From Streptomyces formicae (GTDB lineage: Bacteria; Actinomycetota; Actinomycetes; Streptomycetales; Streptomycetaceae), in contig NZ_CP071872.1 of the NCBI RefSeq assembly GCF_022647665.1, positions 5,146,001 to 5,210,000 on the forward strand: 64,000 nt of DNA, read 5' to 3'. How positions within the stretch are numbered: position 1 is the stretch's first letter; each line of letters opens with the position of its first letter. The position numbers were made by a program, and so were the translations under genes. The notes under the pieces were generated by a model. It was not told the origin of the DNA, ran no database searches, and was given only the letters and a program-made list of their open reading frames with translations. Below, piece after piece: positions 49,800 to 58,652 of the stretch.

Positions 49800-51326
49800 G
49801 TGCAGCACAGCGACCGGACACACCACGCAGAACGGCACACGCCGACGCAGGCAGAGGCACAGGCAGAAGCGGAGGCGGAGCCAGTGCCAGCGGCATCGGC
49901 GTCGGCGTCGGCGTCGGCGCATGAGCATGAAGCGTCACGGCGGCAGGCGGCGCGCCAGGAGACGCGTCAGCTCGCCCGGCAGGAGGCCGCACGGCTGACG
50001 GCGGAGAGCGTCCACGGGGTGGCCCTGACCTGGGTCGACAACGCGGGGCTCACGCGAGTCAAGGCCGTTCCCGTCGGCCGTCTCACCCATGCCGCCACGC
50101 GCGGCGTCGGTATGTCGCCCGTCTTCGACGTCTACCTCGTGGACGACTCGATCACCACGAGCCGGCACATCGGCGGCCCGGGCGGCGATCTCCGCCTCGT
50201 ACCGGACCTCGAACGCCTCACCGTGCTGGCCGGGCAGCCCGGCTGGGCCTGGGCGCCCGTCGACCGGTACGACCAGGAAGGACAGCCGTACGCCGCCTGC
50301 CAGCGGCTCTTCGCCCGCCGGATGGCGCGGCTGGCCGCGGAGCGCGGGATCGAGCTGCGGATGGGCTTCGAGACCGAGTGGATCGTGCAGCGGGAGGGCG
50401 CATACCCCTGGGCCGGGCCGGCGTACGGGATGGCACGGGTGGTCGAGCTCTCCGACTACGTGAACGAGGTGCTGCGCACGCTGGGCGCGCAGGGCGTCGA
50501 GGTGCTCCAGATCCATCCCGAGTACGCCGTCGGGCAGTTCGAGGTCTCGGTCGCCCCGTCGGACCCGGTGGGCGCCGCGGATCTCGCCGTGCTCGTCCGC
50601 GAGACGGTCCGGGCGGTGTCGCTGCGGCACGGGCTGACGGCGCTGTTCGGCCCGGCGGTGGAAGCGGCCGGCGTCGGCAACGGCGGCCATCTCCACCTCA
50701 GCCTGTGGCGGGACGGGCAGAACCTGTGCCGGGCGGGCGACGGTCCCTTCGGGATGAGCGCCGACAGCGAGGCGTTCCTCGCGGGCGTCCTCGACGCCCT
50801 TCCCGCACTGCTGGCCGTGGGCGCCCCCTCCCCCGCGAGCTACCTCCGCCTCGAACCGTCCCGCTGGGCGGGCGCCTTCCAGTGCTGGGGCCTGGAGAAC
50901 CGCGAGGCGGCCCTCCGCTTCATCACGGGCGCCCCCGACGACCCGGACGGCGCGAACGCCGAGGTGAAGTGCTTCGACGCGGCGGCGAACCCGTATCTGG
51001 TGACAGGCGCGGTGATCGCGGCGGGCCTGGCGGGCCTTGAGGCGGGCGCTGGGCTCCCGGCCCCGGTGCGCGGCGATCCGGCGCTGACCGGCCCCCGCGA
51101 CGCCGGTGCGGAGGCGGGCAGCGGCGCCCCGGACGTCGGAGGGCCGCCGCGGCTGCCCCGGTCCCTGCCGGAGGCGCTGGCGCACTTCGAGCGGTCGGAC
51201 GTGCTGCGTGAGGCGCTCGGTGAGGCGCTGTTCGAGGCGATCGCGGCGGTGCGGCGGGCCGAGAGCGAACTCTTCGCCGGCCGGGCCCCCCAGGCGATCG
51301 CGGACGCGACGCGCGGGCGTTACTGA
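49800..51326 (+). CDS. Glutamine-synthetase-like enzyme (FluG C-terminal type)
   Basis: 508 residues from GTG 49800. The first about 55 are a low-complexity Ala/Glu/Ser/Gln tail (AEAQAEAEAEP, ASASASASAHEHE) made by repeats in the DNA. Then a GS beta-grasp domain (VHGVALTWVDNAGLTRVKAV) and catalytic domain: GFETEWIV, HPEYAVGQFEVSVAP, GNGGHLHLSLWRDG, and ENREAALRF near the end. GS-like proteins of this type ligate glutamate to amines. The next gene, an amidohydrolase, is two bases away; together they mirror the two halves of fungal/bacterial FluG. True start uncertain. Confidence 0.87.
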   Translation: MQHSDRTHHAERHTPTQAEAQAEAEAEPVPAASASASASAHEHEASRRQAARQETRQLARQEAARLTAESVHGVALTWVDNAGLTRVKAVPVGRLTHAATRGVGMSPVFDVYLVDDSITTSRHIGGPGGDLRLVPDLERLTVLAGQPGWAWAPVDRYDQEGQPYAACQRLFARRMARLAAERGIELRMGFETEWIVQREGAYPWAGPAYGMARVVELSDYVNEVLRTLGAQGVEVLQIHPEYAVGQFEVSVAPSDPVGAADLAVLVRETVRAVSLRHGLTALFGPAVEAAGVGNGGHLHLSLWRDGQNLCRAGDGPFGMSADSEAFLAGVLDALPALLAVGAPSPASYLRLEPSRWAGAFQCWGLENREAALRFITGAPDDPDGANAEVKCFDAAANPYLVTGAVIAAGLAGLEAGAGLPAPVRGDPALTGPRDAGAEAGSGAPDVGGPPRLPRSLPEALAHFERSDVLREALGEALFEAIAAVRRAESELFAGRAPQAIADATRGRY

Positions 51327-51328
51327 CG

Positions 51329-52465
51329 ATGGACCTGGACCTCGCACTGCCGCCGCTCGTCGACCAACACTGCCACGGGGTGCTGCGCCACGACCCGGAC
51401 GCGGACGAGTTCGCCTCGTACCTGACGGAGTCGGACGCCCCGGCCGCGCCCGGCACGAGCTTCTTCGACACACAGCTGGGCTTCGCCGTGCGCCGCTGGT
51501 GCCCGCCGCTGCTCGGGCTGGAGGCGCACTGCCCCGCCGAGCGCTATCTGGAGCGCCGCCGGGAGCTGGGAGCGGAGGAGGCGACGCGACGACTGCTGCG
51601 GGCGAGCGGCACGGGCACGTACCTGGTCGACACGGGTCTGCCCGGGGACCTCACCGGCCCGGCGGAGCTCGCCGGACTGGCCGGGCTCGACGACGGCAGG
51701 GGCCACGTGGTCGTACGGCTGGAGGCGCTGGCCGAGCGGTCCGCGGACGCGAGCCACGGTCCCGGGGCGTTCGTCGAGGTGCTCGGACACGCCGTCGTCG
51801 CGTCCTCCCGTACCGCCGCCGGGTTCAAGTCGGTCGCCGCGTACCGCCACGGCCTCGGGCTGGACCCCGAGCCGCCGGCGCCCGCCGAGGTCCACGCCGC
51901 AGCCGCGCGCTGGATGGACTCCCGTCCCCGGGGCGGGCGGCTCCGCGACCCCGTGCTGCTGCGCCATCTGCTCTGGTCGGCGGTCCGTACCGGACTCCCG
52001 CTCCAGCTCCACACCGGCTTCGGCGACCCCGATCTGCGCCTCGACCACGCCGACCCGCTCCTGCTGACCGACTTCATCCGGGCGGTCGGCACGTACGGCT
52101 CCCCCCTGGTGCTGCTGCACGGCTACCCGTACCACCGTCACGCGGCCTACCTCGCGAACGTGTTCACACATGTGTACGCGGACGTCGGCCTGGCCCTCTG
52201 CCACACGGGCGCCCGCGCCGACGCCGTGCTCGCCGAGGCGCTGGAGCTGACGCCGTTCGGGAAGCTGCTGTACTCCAGCGACGCGTTCGGGCTGCCCGAG
52301 CTGTACGTGGTCGGCGCGCGGGTCTTCGAGGAGGCGCTCGGCGGCGTCCTCGGCGCCTGGACGGAGTCGGGCGCCTGGTCCGAGCCGGACGCCCGGCGCG
52401 TGGCGCACCTGCTGGCGGCCGGCAACGCCCGCCGCCTGTACGGCCTCGGCCCGGAAACGGACTGA
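51329..52465 (+). CDS. Amidohydrolase, FluG N-terminal type
   Basis: 378 residues. Metal-binding motif DQHCHGVLRHD at residues about 13-23; GFKSVAAYRHGL, LQLHTGFGDPDLR (His) and LLHGYPYHRHAAYLA, then YSSDAFGLPELY (late Asp) complete the TIM-barrel site. It matches the N-terminal domain of FluG. ATG starts two bases after the GS stop, so the two form one unit. Likely acts on a gamma-glutamyl or similar amide in step with the GS-like ligase; substrate unknown. Confidence 0.86.
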   Translation: MDLDLALPPLVDQHCHGVLRHDPDADEFASYLTESDAPAAPGTSFFDTQLGFAVRRWCPPLLGLEAHCPAERYLERRRELGAEEATRRLLRASGTGTYLVDTGLPGDLTGPAELAGLAGLDDGRGHVVVRLEALAERSADASHGPGAFVEVLGHAVVASSRTAAGFKSVAAYRHGLGLDPEPPAPAEVHAAAARWMDSRPRGGRLRDPVLLRHLLWSAVRTGLPLQLHTGFGDPDLRLDHADPLLLTDFIRAVGTYGSPLVLLHGYPYHRHAAYLANVFTHVYADVGLALCHTGARADAVLAEALELTPFGKLLYSSDAFGLPELYVVGARVFEEALGGVLGAWTESGAWSEPDARRVAHLLAAGNARRLYGLGPETD

Positions 52466-52501
52466 GCCCGCCCCCGCCGTGAGACAAAGCGGGAACGGGC
52501 T
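52465..52501 (+). terminator. Terminator after amidohydrolase
   Basis: AGCCCG (52465-52470) with CGGGCT (52496-52501), inner pairs CCCGC/GCGGG, starting at the stop codon. Confidence 0.5.
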
Positions 52502-52509
52502 AAGCGACA

Positions 52510-52615
52510 GCCGTCTCTCGTACGGGTCGACAGTCGTCCGGGGCGTCGGTCGTCGTCCAGGTCGTCAACCGTCCAGGTCGACAGTCGTCGTCCAACGCGT
52601 CGTCAGTCGTCCGGG
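52510..52615. repeat. GTCGTCC-rich imperfect repeats
   Basis: GTCGTC(C) recurs at least six times in about 105 bp, including GTCGACAGTCGTC twice, between the FluG-like amidohydrolase and the SorC gene end. It resembles the 18217-18281 repeat in motif. Confidence 0.6.
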
Positions 52616-53649
52616 TCGGCGCGCTCCAGCGCGGGGCGCGGACCGGGCCGGGACTCCGTCAGCAGGTAGTCCGCCGCCGCGGTGTCCGTCACCAGGCTGG
52701 TCACCAGCCCGGAGCGCAGCACCGCGCCGATCGCCGCCGCCTTGCGCTGCCCTCCGGCGATCGCCACGACCTCCGGGATCCGGCGCAGCCGGTCCGCCTC
52801 GACCGTGATGCAGCGTTCGCCGAGGTCACGCCCGACGCGGCGGCCGTCCGCGTCGAAGAGGTGCGCGGACATCTCGGCGGCGACGCCGAGCGACGCGTAG
52901 TGCGACCGTTCCTCGTCCGTGAGCATGTCGTGGACCGTCGAGATGCCCGGCTCCCAGGAACCGATCGAGACACAGGCGACGGTCACCTTGTCGAAGTACT
53001 CGAAGGCGCGCGCGATGCCCGTCTGGTTCCGCAGCGCCGCCGCGGTCGCCGGGTCGGGCAGCAGCATCGGCGCGTAGATCGGGTGGGCCTCGCCGCCGGA
53101 GACCTGCGCGGCCCGCCGGACGGCCTCGACGGAGCCGCGCTCGGCGGTCCCCGCGTCGTACACGCCCGTCAACTGCACGACCGTGCACGGCGGCAGCCGG
53201 TCCAGCGCCGCCGCCATGTGGATCGTCGAGCGGCCCCAGGCCAGGCCCAGCACATCGCCCTCGGTCACGAGCTCCCCGAGGAGATCCGCGGCGACCTCAC
53301 CCAGGTTCTCGGGGTCAGGAGACTCGTCCTCGCCCTCGGCCGGGGACTCGACGACGACCGCGTGGCGCAGGCCGTAGCGGGCGCGCAGCGCGTCGGAGCG
53401 CTCCGCGTCCAGCTCGGCGGGGACGCGGATCTCGATCCGTACGAGGTCGCGTTCGAGCGCCGTCTCCAGGACCCGGGCCACCTTGAAGCGGCTGACGCCG
53501 AACTCCTCCGCGATCTGGATCTTGGACTTCCCCTCGAGGTAGAAGCGGCGGGCCATGGCCGCCGCCTGCACCAGCTCCGCGGGTCCCATCCGCAGGGCTG
53601 GTCGTCCCGCCGACATTGCAGACACCGCGCTCTCCTCACTGCTGTTCAC
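52603..53649 (-). CDS. SorC-family sugar-binding transcriptional regulator
   Basis: 348 residues: N-terminal HTH (about 28-75, YLEGKSKIQIAEEFGVSRFKVARVLE) and SorC/DeoR-type sugar-phosphate sensor domain (VTEGDVLGLAWGRSTIHMAAAL; RNQTGIARAFEYFDKV; LFDADGRRVGRDLGERCITV). Upstream of rpe in gene order but with 75 bp between; pentose-phosphate-type ligands are plausible. Cytoplasmic tetramer by family. First Met has no strong ribosome site; an internal Met at residue 12 is possible. Confidence 0.9.
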   Translation of the reverse strand: MNSSEESAVSAMSAGRPALRMGPAELVQAAAMARRFYLEGKSKIQIAEEFGVSRFKVARVLETALERDLVRIEIRVPAELDAERSDALRARYGLRHAVVVESPAEGEDESPDPENLGEVAADLLGELVTEGDVLGLAWGRSTIHMAAALDRLPPCTVVQLTGVYDAGTAERGSVEAVRRAAQVSGGEAHPIYAPMLLPDPATAAALRNQTGIARAFEYFDKVTVACVSIGSWEPGISTVHDMLTDEERSHYASLGVAAEMSAHLFDADGRRVGRDLGERCITVEADRLRRIPEVVAIAGGQRKAAAIGAVLRSGLVTSLVTDTAAADYLLTESRPGPRPALERADPDD

Positions 53650-53724
53650 ACTCCGGAACCGTCATCCTGTCAGATCCGGGGGTTGTCGATCAGCCCTGTC
53701 GGGGCCCGTTCACGCAAGCGTGGC

Positions 53725-54408
53725 TCAGTGGTCGCATGCCCAGGGTGCCGATGCGATCGTGCGGGATGCCAGGTCCCGCAGCGAACGCACGGCCTCGGCC
53801 GGGTCCTCGGCGCCGTACACCGCAGAACCGGCGACGAAGACGTCCGCGCCGGCCTCGGCACACCGTTCGATGGTCGCCTCCGATACACCTCCGTCGACCT
53901 GCAGCCACAGCTCCAGATCGTGCTTGGCGATCAGCTCCCTGGTGCGACGGATCTTCGGCAGCATGATGTCCAGGAACGCCTGGCCGCCGAAGCCCGGCTC
54001 CACGGTCATGATCAGCAGCATGTCGAGCTCGGGAAGCAGGTCCTCGTAGGGCTCGATGGGCGTTGCGGGCTTGAGCGCCATCGAGGCGCGCGCACCCTTG
54101 GCACGGATCTCGCGGGCCAGCCGCACGGGGGCCGCGGCGGCCTCCACGTGGAAGGTGACGGAACCGGCGCCGGCCTCGACGTACTGCGGAGCCCAGCGGT
54201 CCGGGTTCTCGATCATCAGATGGCAGTCCAGCGGGATGTCGGTCGCGCGGCTCAGCGACTCCACGACCGGTACGCCGAGCGTCAGATTGGGCACGAAGTG
54301 GTTGTCCATGACATCTACGTGGAGCCAGTCGGCGCCTTCGACGGCCTGCGCCTCCTCGGCGAGGCGGGCGAAGTCGGCGGACAGGATGCTGGGGTTGATC
54401 TGGGCCAT
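53725..54408 (-). CDS. rpe: Ribulose-phosphate 3-epimerase
   Basis: 227 residues. Interconverts ribulose-5-P and xylulose-5-P. Metal/substrate motifs: INPSILSADFARLAEEA, LHVDVMDNHFVPNLTLG, DCHLMIENPDRWA, IMTVEPGFGGQAFL, LQVDGGVSEATI. ATG 54408 (MAQINPS) is the standard start; a longer reading to 54495 is the repeat region. Downstream of the rsmB gene on the same strand. Confidence 0.96.
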   Translation of the reverse strand: MAQINPSILSADFARLAEEAQAVEGADWLHVDVMDNHFVPNLTLGVPVVESLSRATDIPLDCHLMIENPDRWAPQYVEAGAGSVTFHVEAAAAPVRLAREIRAKGARASMALKPATPIEPYEDLLPELDMLLIMTVEPGFGGQAFLDIMLPKIRRTRELIAKHDLELWLQVDGGVSEATIERCAEAGADVFVAGSAVYGAEDPAEAVRSLRDLASRTIASAPWACDH

Positions 54409-54516
54409 GTGCCAAGACTGCCATGCTGCGGCACCCGCCTGCGCGGGAGGCGGGGGATGCCGGTGCCCGGCCGCGAAATCCCCGTGCCTCGGCACCGCCC
54501 CGCCGTGCCCTCTGTG

Positions 54517-54609
54517 GGTGCTGAGGGCCGGGGCGGTACGGGTGCCGAGGCCGGGGCGGTACGGGTGCCGAGGCCGGGGCAGTACGGGTGCCGAGGCCGG
54601 GCGGTGGGG
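54517..54609. repeat. 23-bp tandem repeat, about four copies
   Basis: Unit GGTGCCGAGGCCGGGGCGGTACG at 54541-54563 and 54564-54586 (one change), preceded by a 24-base variant (54517-54540) and followed by a partial copy to about 54609. An inverted fragment CCTCGGCACCGCCCCG lies at 54487-54502. It separates rsmB from rpe. Confidence 0.88.
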
Positions 54610-54633
54610 ACGGCCGGCGGCGCGAGCGCGGGG

Positions 54634-56067
54634 TCAGGCCGTGCGGCGGAGCAGCGCCAGGTACATGGCGTCGGTGCCGTGGAGGTGGGGCCAGAGCTGG
54701 ACGTCAGGGCCGTCGCCCAGTGCCGGGACGCCCGGCATCAGGGGGCGGGCGTCGATCCACTCGGCCTGCGCCGGGGCACCGCCGCGGCCCTTCAGGACGT
54801 CCTCGACGACGATCCGGGTCTCGGCGAGATGCGGCGAGCACGTCGCGTATCCGACGACTCCGCCGACCCGGACGGCCCGCAGGGCCTCGCGCAGCAAGGT
54901 GCGCTGGAGCGGCGCGAACCCTTCGAAGTCCTCCGGGCGGCGGCGCCAGCGGGCCTCGGGGCGGCGGCGCAGGGCACCCAGGCCCGAGCACGGCACATCG
55001 ACGAGGACACGGTCGAAGGAGCCGGACCGCCATGGCGGGCGAGTGCCGTCGGCGGCGATGACCTGGTACGGGCCGGGGTTGCCGGCCAGCGCGCGCTCCA
55101 CGAGGCGGGCCCGGTGCGGCTGCTTCTCCGAGGCGAGCAGCGCGGCGCCGCGCCCGGCCGCCAGCGCACCGAGCAGGGCCGCCTTGCCGCCGGGGCCCGC
55201 ACAGCCGTCGAGCCAGCGCTCGTCCGGCCCGTCCAGCGGCGCGTTCGCCAGCGCGATCGCGACGAGCTGGCTGCCCTCGTCCTGCACGCCGACGCGCCCC
55301 TCCCGCACCGGCTCCAGCGCGCCCGGCTCGCCGCCCTCGGCGAGCCGCACGGCATACGGGGACCAGCGGCCCGGCAGCCCGGACTCCTCGCCGAGCAGCT
55401 CCAGCACCTCGTCCGTCGTAGCCCGACCGGGCCGGGCGACCAGGGTCACCTCGGGCCGCTCGTTGTCGGCCTCCAGCAGGTCCTCGATCCCGGCGCGGCC
55501 GCCGCCCAGGGCGTCCCACAGCGCGGAGACCACCCACCGCGGATGCGAGTGCACCACGGCCAGATGCTCCTCGGCGTCCTCGTCGTACGGCGGCGCGACC
55601 CGCTCCAGCCAGCCGTCCAGATCGTGCTGCGCGATCTTCCGCAGCACCGCGTTGACGAACTTGGCCCGCCCGTCACCGAGCACGACCCTGGCCAGCTCCA
55701 CGCTCGCCGACACCGCCGCGTGGGTCGGGATCCGCGTCCCCAGCAGCTGATGCGCGCCGAGCGAGAGCACGTCCAGGACGGGCGGGTCGACCTCTCGCAG
55801 CGGCCGGTCGACACAGGCCGCGATGATCGCGTCGTACGTCCCCTGCCGGCGCAGCGTGCCGTACACGAGCTCGGTCGCGAGCGCCGCGTCCCGGTTGTCG
55901 AACTCCCCCTGCTCCCGGGCCTTGCGCAGCAGCGGCGGCAGAACGAGATTGGCGTACGCGTCCCGCTCGTCGACGGCCCGCAGCGCATCGAAGGCGAGGA
56001 CCCGCACGGGGTCCTTCTTCGGGCGCCGGTACGGCTTGTGGGGACGGCGACGGCTCTGCTCGCTCAA
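54634..56067 (-). CDS. rsmB: 16S rRNA (cytosine-967-C5) methyltransferase RsmB
   Basis: 477 residues. NusB-like N-terminal domain (about 20-160: FDALRAVDERDAYANLVLPP, ATELVYGTLRRQGTYDAIIA) and Sun-type methyltransferase domain (about 250-475): SAM site DGCAGPGGKAALLGALA, motif IV DVPCSGLGALRRRPEARWRR, catalytic Cys in GYATCSPHLAET. Sits 34 bp after fmt, the standard fmt-rsmB pair. Confidence 0.96.
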   Translation of the reverse strand: MSEQSRRRPHKPYRRPKKDPVRVLAFDALRAVDERDAYANLVLPPLLRKAREQGEFDNRDAALATELVYGTLRRQGTYDAIIAACVDRPLREVDPPVLDVLSLGAHQLLGTRIPTHAAVSASVELARVVLGDGRAKFVNAVLRKIAQHDLDGWLERVAPPYDEDAEEHLAVVHSHPRWVVSALWDALGGGRAGIEDLLEADNERPEVTLVARPGRATTDEVLELLGEESGLPGRWSPYAVRLAEGGEPGALEPVREGRVGVQDEGSQLVAIALANAPLDGPDERWLDGCAGPGGKAALLGALAAGRGAALLASEKQPHRARLVERALAGNPGPYQVIAADGTRPPWRSGSFDRVLVDVPCSGLGALRRRPEARWRRRPEDFEGFAPLQRTLLREALRAVRVGGVVGYATCSPHLAETRIVVEDVLKGRGGAPAQAEWIDARPLMPGVPALGDGPDVQLWPHLHGTDAMYLALLRRTA

Positions 56068-56101
56068 AAGGTGCTCCGCGTTCCGAAAGGGTCCAACCCA
56101 T

Positions 56102-57046
56102 TCAGCCTACGTCGCCGGCGCCGACCCTCTCGCCGGGGGAGATCCGCACCCCGCGCGCCCAGTCCGCCGCGGGCATCGGCTTCTTGCCCTGCGGCTGCAC
56201 CCAGAGCAGCTCGACGGCGTGCGAACCGGTGCCCACGTACACGTTGTTCTTGCCCGCCGCGAGCTCCCCGGGGGCGAGCTCCGCACGGTCCGGCACGAGC
56301 CGGGCGTTGACCACCTTCAGGCGCTCGCCCCGGAAGACGGTCCACGCACCGGGCGCCGGTGTGCAGCCGCGCACCACGCGATCGACCCGGAGGGCCGGTG
56401 CACGCCAGTCGATGTGCGCGTCCTCGACGGTGATCTTCGGGGCGAGCGTGATGCCGTCGGCGGGCTGCGGGACCGCCTTGAGCGTGCCGTCCTCGACCCC
56501 GTCCATCGTCGCGGCCAGCAGCCCCGCGCCCGCGAACGCGAGCCGGGTCAGCAGGTCGCCGCTGGTGTCCGTCGGCCGTACGTGCTCGGTGATCACGCCG
56601 TAGACCGGGCCGGAGTCCAGCCCCTCCTCGATCTGGAAGGTCGACGCGCCGGTCATCTCGTCCCCGGCGAGGATGGCGTGCTGCACGGGCGCCGCGCCAC
56701 GCCACGCGGGAAGCAGCGAGAAGTGCAGATTGACCCAGCCGTTCGCGGGGATGTCCAGCGCGGCCTTCGGCAGCAGTGCGCCGTACGCGACGACCGGGCA
56801 GCAGTCCGGCGCGATCTCGCGCAGCCGCGCGAGGAAGTCCTCGTCGCGCGGCCTGGCGGGCTTGAGCACCTCGATACCGGCCTCCTCCGCGCGGTGCGCG
56901 ACCGGGCTGGCGACCAGGTGCCGGCCGCGGCCGGCAGGGGCGTCCGGACGGGTGACGACCGCCGCGACCTCGTGCCGGTCCGAGGCGATCAGGGCGTCCA
57001 GGGCGGGTACGGCGACCTCGGGGGTGCCTGCGAAGACAAGTTTCAC
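56102..57046 (-). CDS. fmt: Methionyl-tRNA formyltransferase
   Basis: 314 residues. Formylates initiator Met-tRNA with 10-formyl-THF. Signature VFAGTPEVAVPALDALI at the start and the catalytic Asn/His block NLHFSLLPAWRGAAPVQHAI; STFQIEEGLDSGPV after it. The C-terminal tRNA-binding domain (about 210-300) is present. GTG 57046 is chosen because GAGG lies nine bases ahead. Divergent from the HTH protein at 57310. Confidence 0.96.
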   Translation of the reverse strand: MKLVFAGTPEVAVPALDALIASDRHEVAAVVTRPDAPAGRGRHLVASPVAHRAEEAGIEVLKPARPRDEDFLARLREIAPDCCPVVAYGALLPKAALDIPANGWVNLHFSLLPAWRGAAPVQHAILAGDEMTGASTFQIEEGLDSGPVYGVITEHVRPTDTSGDLLTRLAFAGAGLLAATMDGVEDGTLKAVPQPADGITLAPKITVEDAHIDWRAPALRVDRVVRGCTPAPGAWTVFRGERLKVVNARLVPDRAELAPGELAAGKNNVYVGTGSHAVELLWVQPQGKKPMPAADWARGVRISPGERVGAGDVG

Positions 57047-57147
57047 TGGGGTTACCTCGCTCTGTGTGCCGGATGTCCCGGCCGTACCGGGTGGACACGT
57101 ACCGGGTGGACGCGCGGCGTACCAGTCTATTTGCCGAGGCCGACAGG

Positions 57148-57171
57148 GGGCGCACGGACGCCCGTGCGCCC
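57148..57171. repeat. Perfect inverted repeat between fmt and HTH gene
   Basis: GGGCGCACGG (57148-57157) and CCGTGCGCCC (57162-57171) around ACGC. In the divergent gap, so operator or hairpin in the fmt leader. Confidence 0.7.
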
Positions 57172-57309
57172 TGCGCATATGCTCTTGCACCCGTGCACCG
57201 TGACCACAACGCCCCGTATCGCGTTGGTCAAGAGAGATTGACCGAAACGGGCCGCCGCCGCCCCGCGTGCGGCCCGGACCTTTTCAACGCCGGTTCGAGA
57301 GGCTTGTTC

Positions 57310-57819
57310 ATGGCCGACCACGCAACCCACGACGCCCAAGCCCGGGCGAGTCTGCATCTGTTGGTGCGGGACATCGAGCGGGTCCGCCGGCAGGTGGACG
57401 CACTGCGCACGCTCACGGCCCAGTTGGGCAACGTCTACCGTCCGCGTCGCTCCGGCCCGTCCACGGGCTTCGTCGTCTACGGCAGGGCCCCGGCCCCGAC
57501 CGTCCGCCTGGCGCAGGAACTGCGGGACAGCGTCGAGACCTTGGTGACCGCGGCGGTCGACTTCGACCGGTCGCTCGGCTTCTCGTGGGACGCGGTGGGC
57601 TCGGCGCTCGGCGTCACGAAGCAGGCGGTGCACCGCCGTTACGGCTCGCGGCGGGCGACGCCGCAGCCGGGGTCGGCGGACCCGGTCCCGGCCCCGTCGG
57701 TGCCGTCGGTGCCGTCGGTCCCCACGCTGCCGGCCGTGCCAGCGGCTCGGGCGATGCCGCCGCAGCCGCTCCGCGAGGAGCTCCGCCCGAGCGCGTTCCC
57801 GGGGCCTCGCAACGGCTGA
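57310..57819 (+). CDS. Hypothetical HTH-like protein
   Basis: 169 residues. A helical N-terminus (residues about 12-45, LHLLVRDIERVRRQVDALRT), then VTAAVDFDRSLGFSWDAVGSALGVTKQAVHRRYG, which reads like a helix-turn-helix (sigma/MerR-like recognition helix) and ends in a Pro/Val/Ser-rich tail (PSVPSVPSVPTLPAVPAARA). No known family is recognised with certainty. ATG 57310 with GAGAGG ahead. Divergent from fmt; its 3' gap is the repeat-rich region. Confidence 0.72.
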   Translation: MADHATHDAQARASLHLLVRDIERVRRQVDALRTLTAQLGNVYRPRRSGPSTGFVVYGRAPAPTVRLAQELRDSVETLVTAAVDFDRSLGFSWDAVGSALGVTKQAVHRRYGSRRATPQPGSADPVPAPSVPSVPSVPTLPAVPAARAMPPQPLREELRPSAFPGPRNG

Positions 57820-58652
57820 CGCGGTTGGGTGGGGCGGGGGAAGCGCGTCCGGCGTCGGGTGGGCGCCCGGGGTTCCTTGTCCTCAAGCGCCGGACGGGCT
57901 GCAAGCTCGCCCCGTGCCGGGTGGGCACCCGGTGTTTTCTGTCCTCAAGCGCCGGACGGGCTGGGGGTGTCGGGGTCACCCGGTGGCGGACGGTTGCCGT
58001 CCGGGTGTCGCTGCGGGGCTCGCATTCGGGACGGCATGCTGTGTTTTTCCGGGGGGACACCCCCGGACCCCCGTACGTCGCGCGCCCACCCGGAACCCGT
58101 AGGCATCCAGAATTCTGGCGCGCGCCACAAATCACGCTTGAGTGTCCCGAACGCGACCCCTCCGCGCCCCCCGGATCAGGTCACCGGCGGTGGCTGATGC
58201 CCCCGGTTTGTGGGCAGTCGTCCCGCAGGGCGGGACGGGTGGGCACAAACCACCCACCGGCCCGCAGGTGAGCAACGACCCGCGGGCACGACAACCACCC
58301 ACCCACCCGCACCCGGGGCGGCGCCCGGGGCGGGGCCGTGCAGGGGCGGCCCCGCAGGAGGTGGCGGCAAACGCCGGGTTCCCAACCCGGCACAACCTGT
58401 ACGCCGCCGCCTCCGAGGAGTCGAGCCCGGAGGGGCCCCGACACGCACCACCCACCGGGCACACCCCAAGCCCGTCCGGCGATTGAGGACAAAAACCCCG
58501 GGCGCCAACCCCACACACGGCAACACCGCACACCCCAAGCCCGTCCGGCGATTGAGGACAAAAACCCCGGGCGCCCACCCGACACCGGGCAAGCTCGCAG
58601 CCCGTCCGGCGCCTGAGGACAAAAAATACCGGCCCACCAAATCCCCAAACCG
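57820..58652. repeat. 833-bp gap with five copies of a 3'-end repeat
   Basis: No gene. TTGTCCTCAAGCGCCGGACG-type copies at 57871-57900 and 57931-57962 face the HTH gene end; complementary copies at 58467-58506, 58536-58575 and 58598-58632 face the priA end. The second and third form a 69-base direct repeat. Each reads the same way relative to the transcript that enters it. Between them (57980-58440) GC-rich sequence, nothing else recognised. Confidence 0.85.

Noticed and set aside
49921..50000. Alternative ATG start for the GS-like gene
   Set aside because: The ATG codons at 49921 and 49927 are not in the gene's frame.
52861..56310. 1149-codon open frame on the plus strand
   Set aside because: It runs antisense to the SorC regulator, rpe and rsmB, which are clear genes; Arg/Pro/Gly/His-rich composition is the usual shadow in very GC-rich DNA.
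57871..58632. Possible CRISPR array
   Set aside because: Repeat units are in both orientations, spacing is irregular and there are no cas genes.
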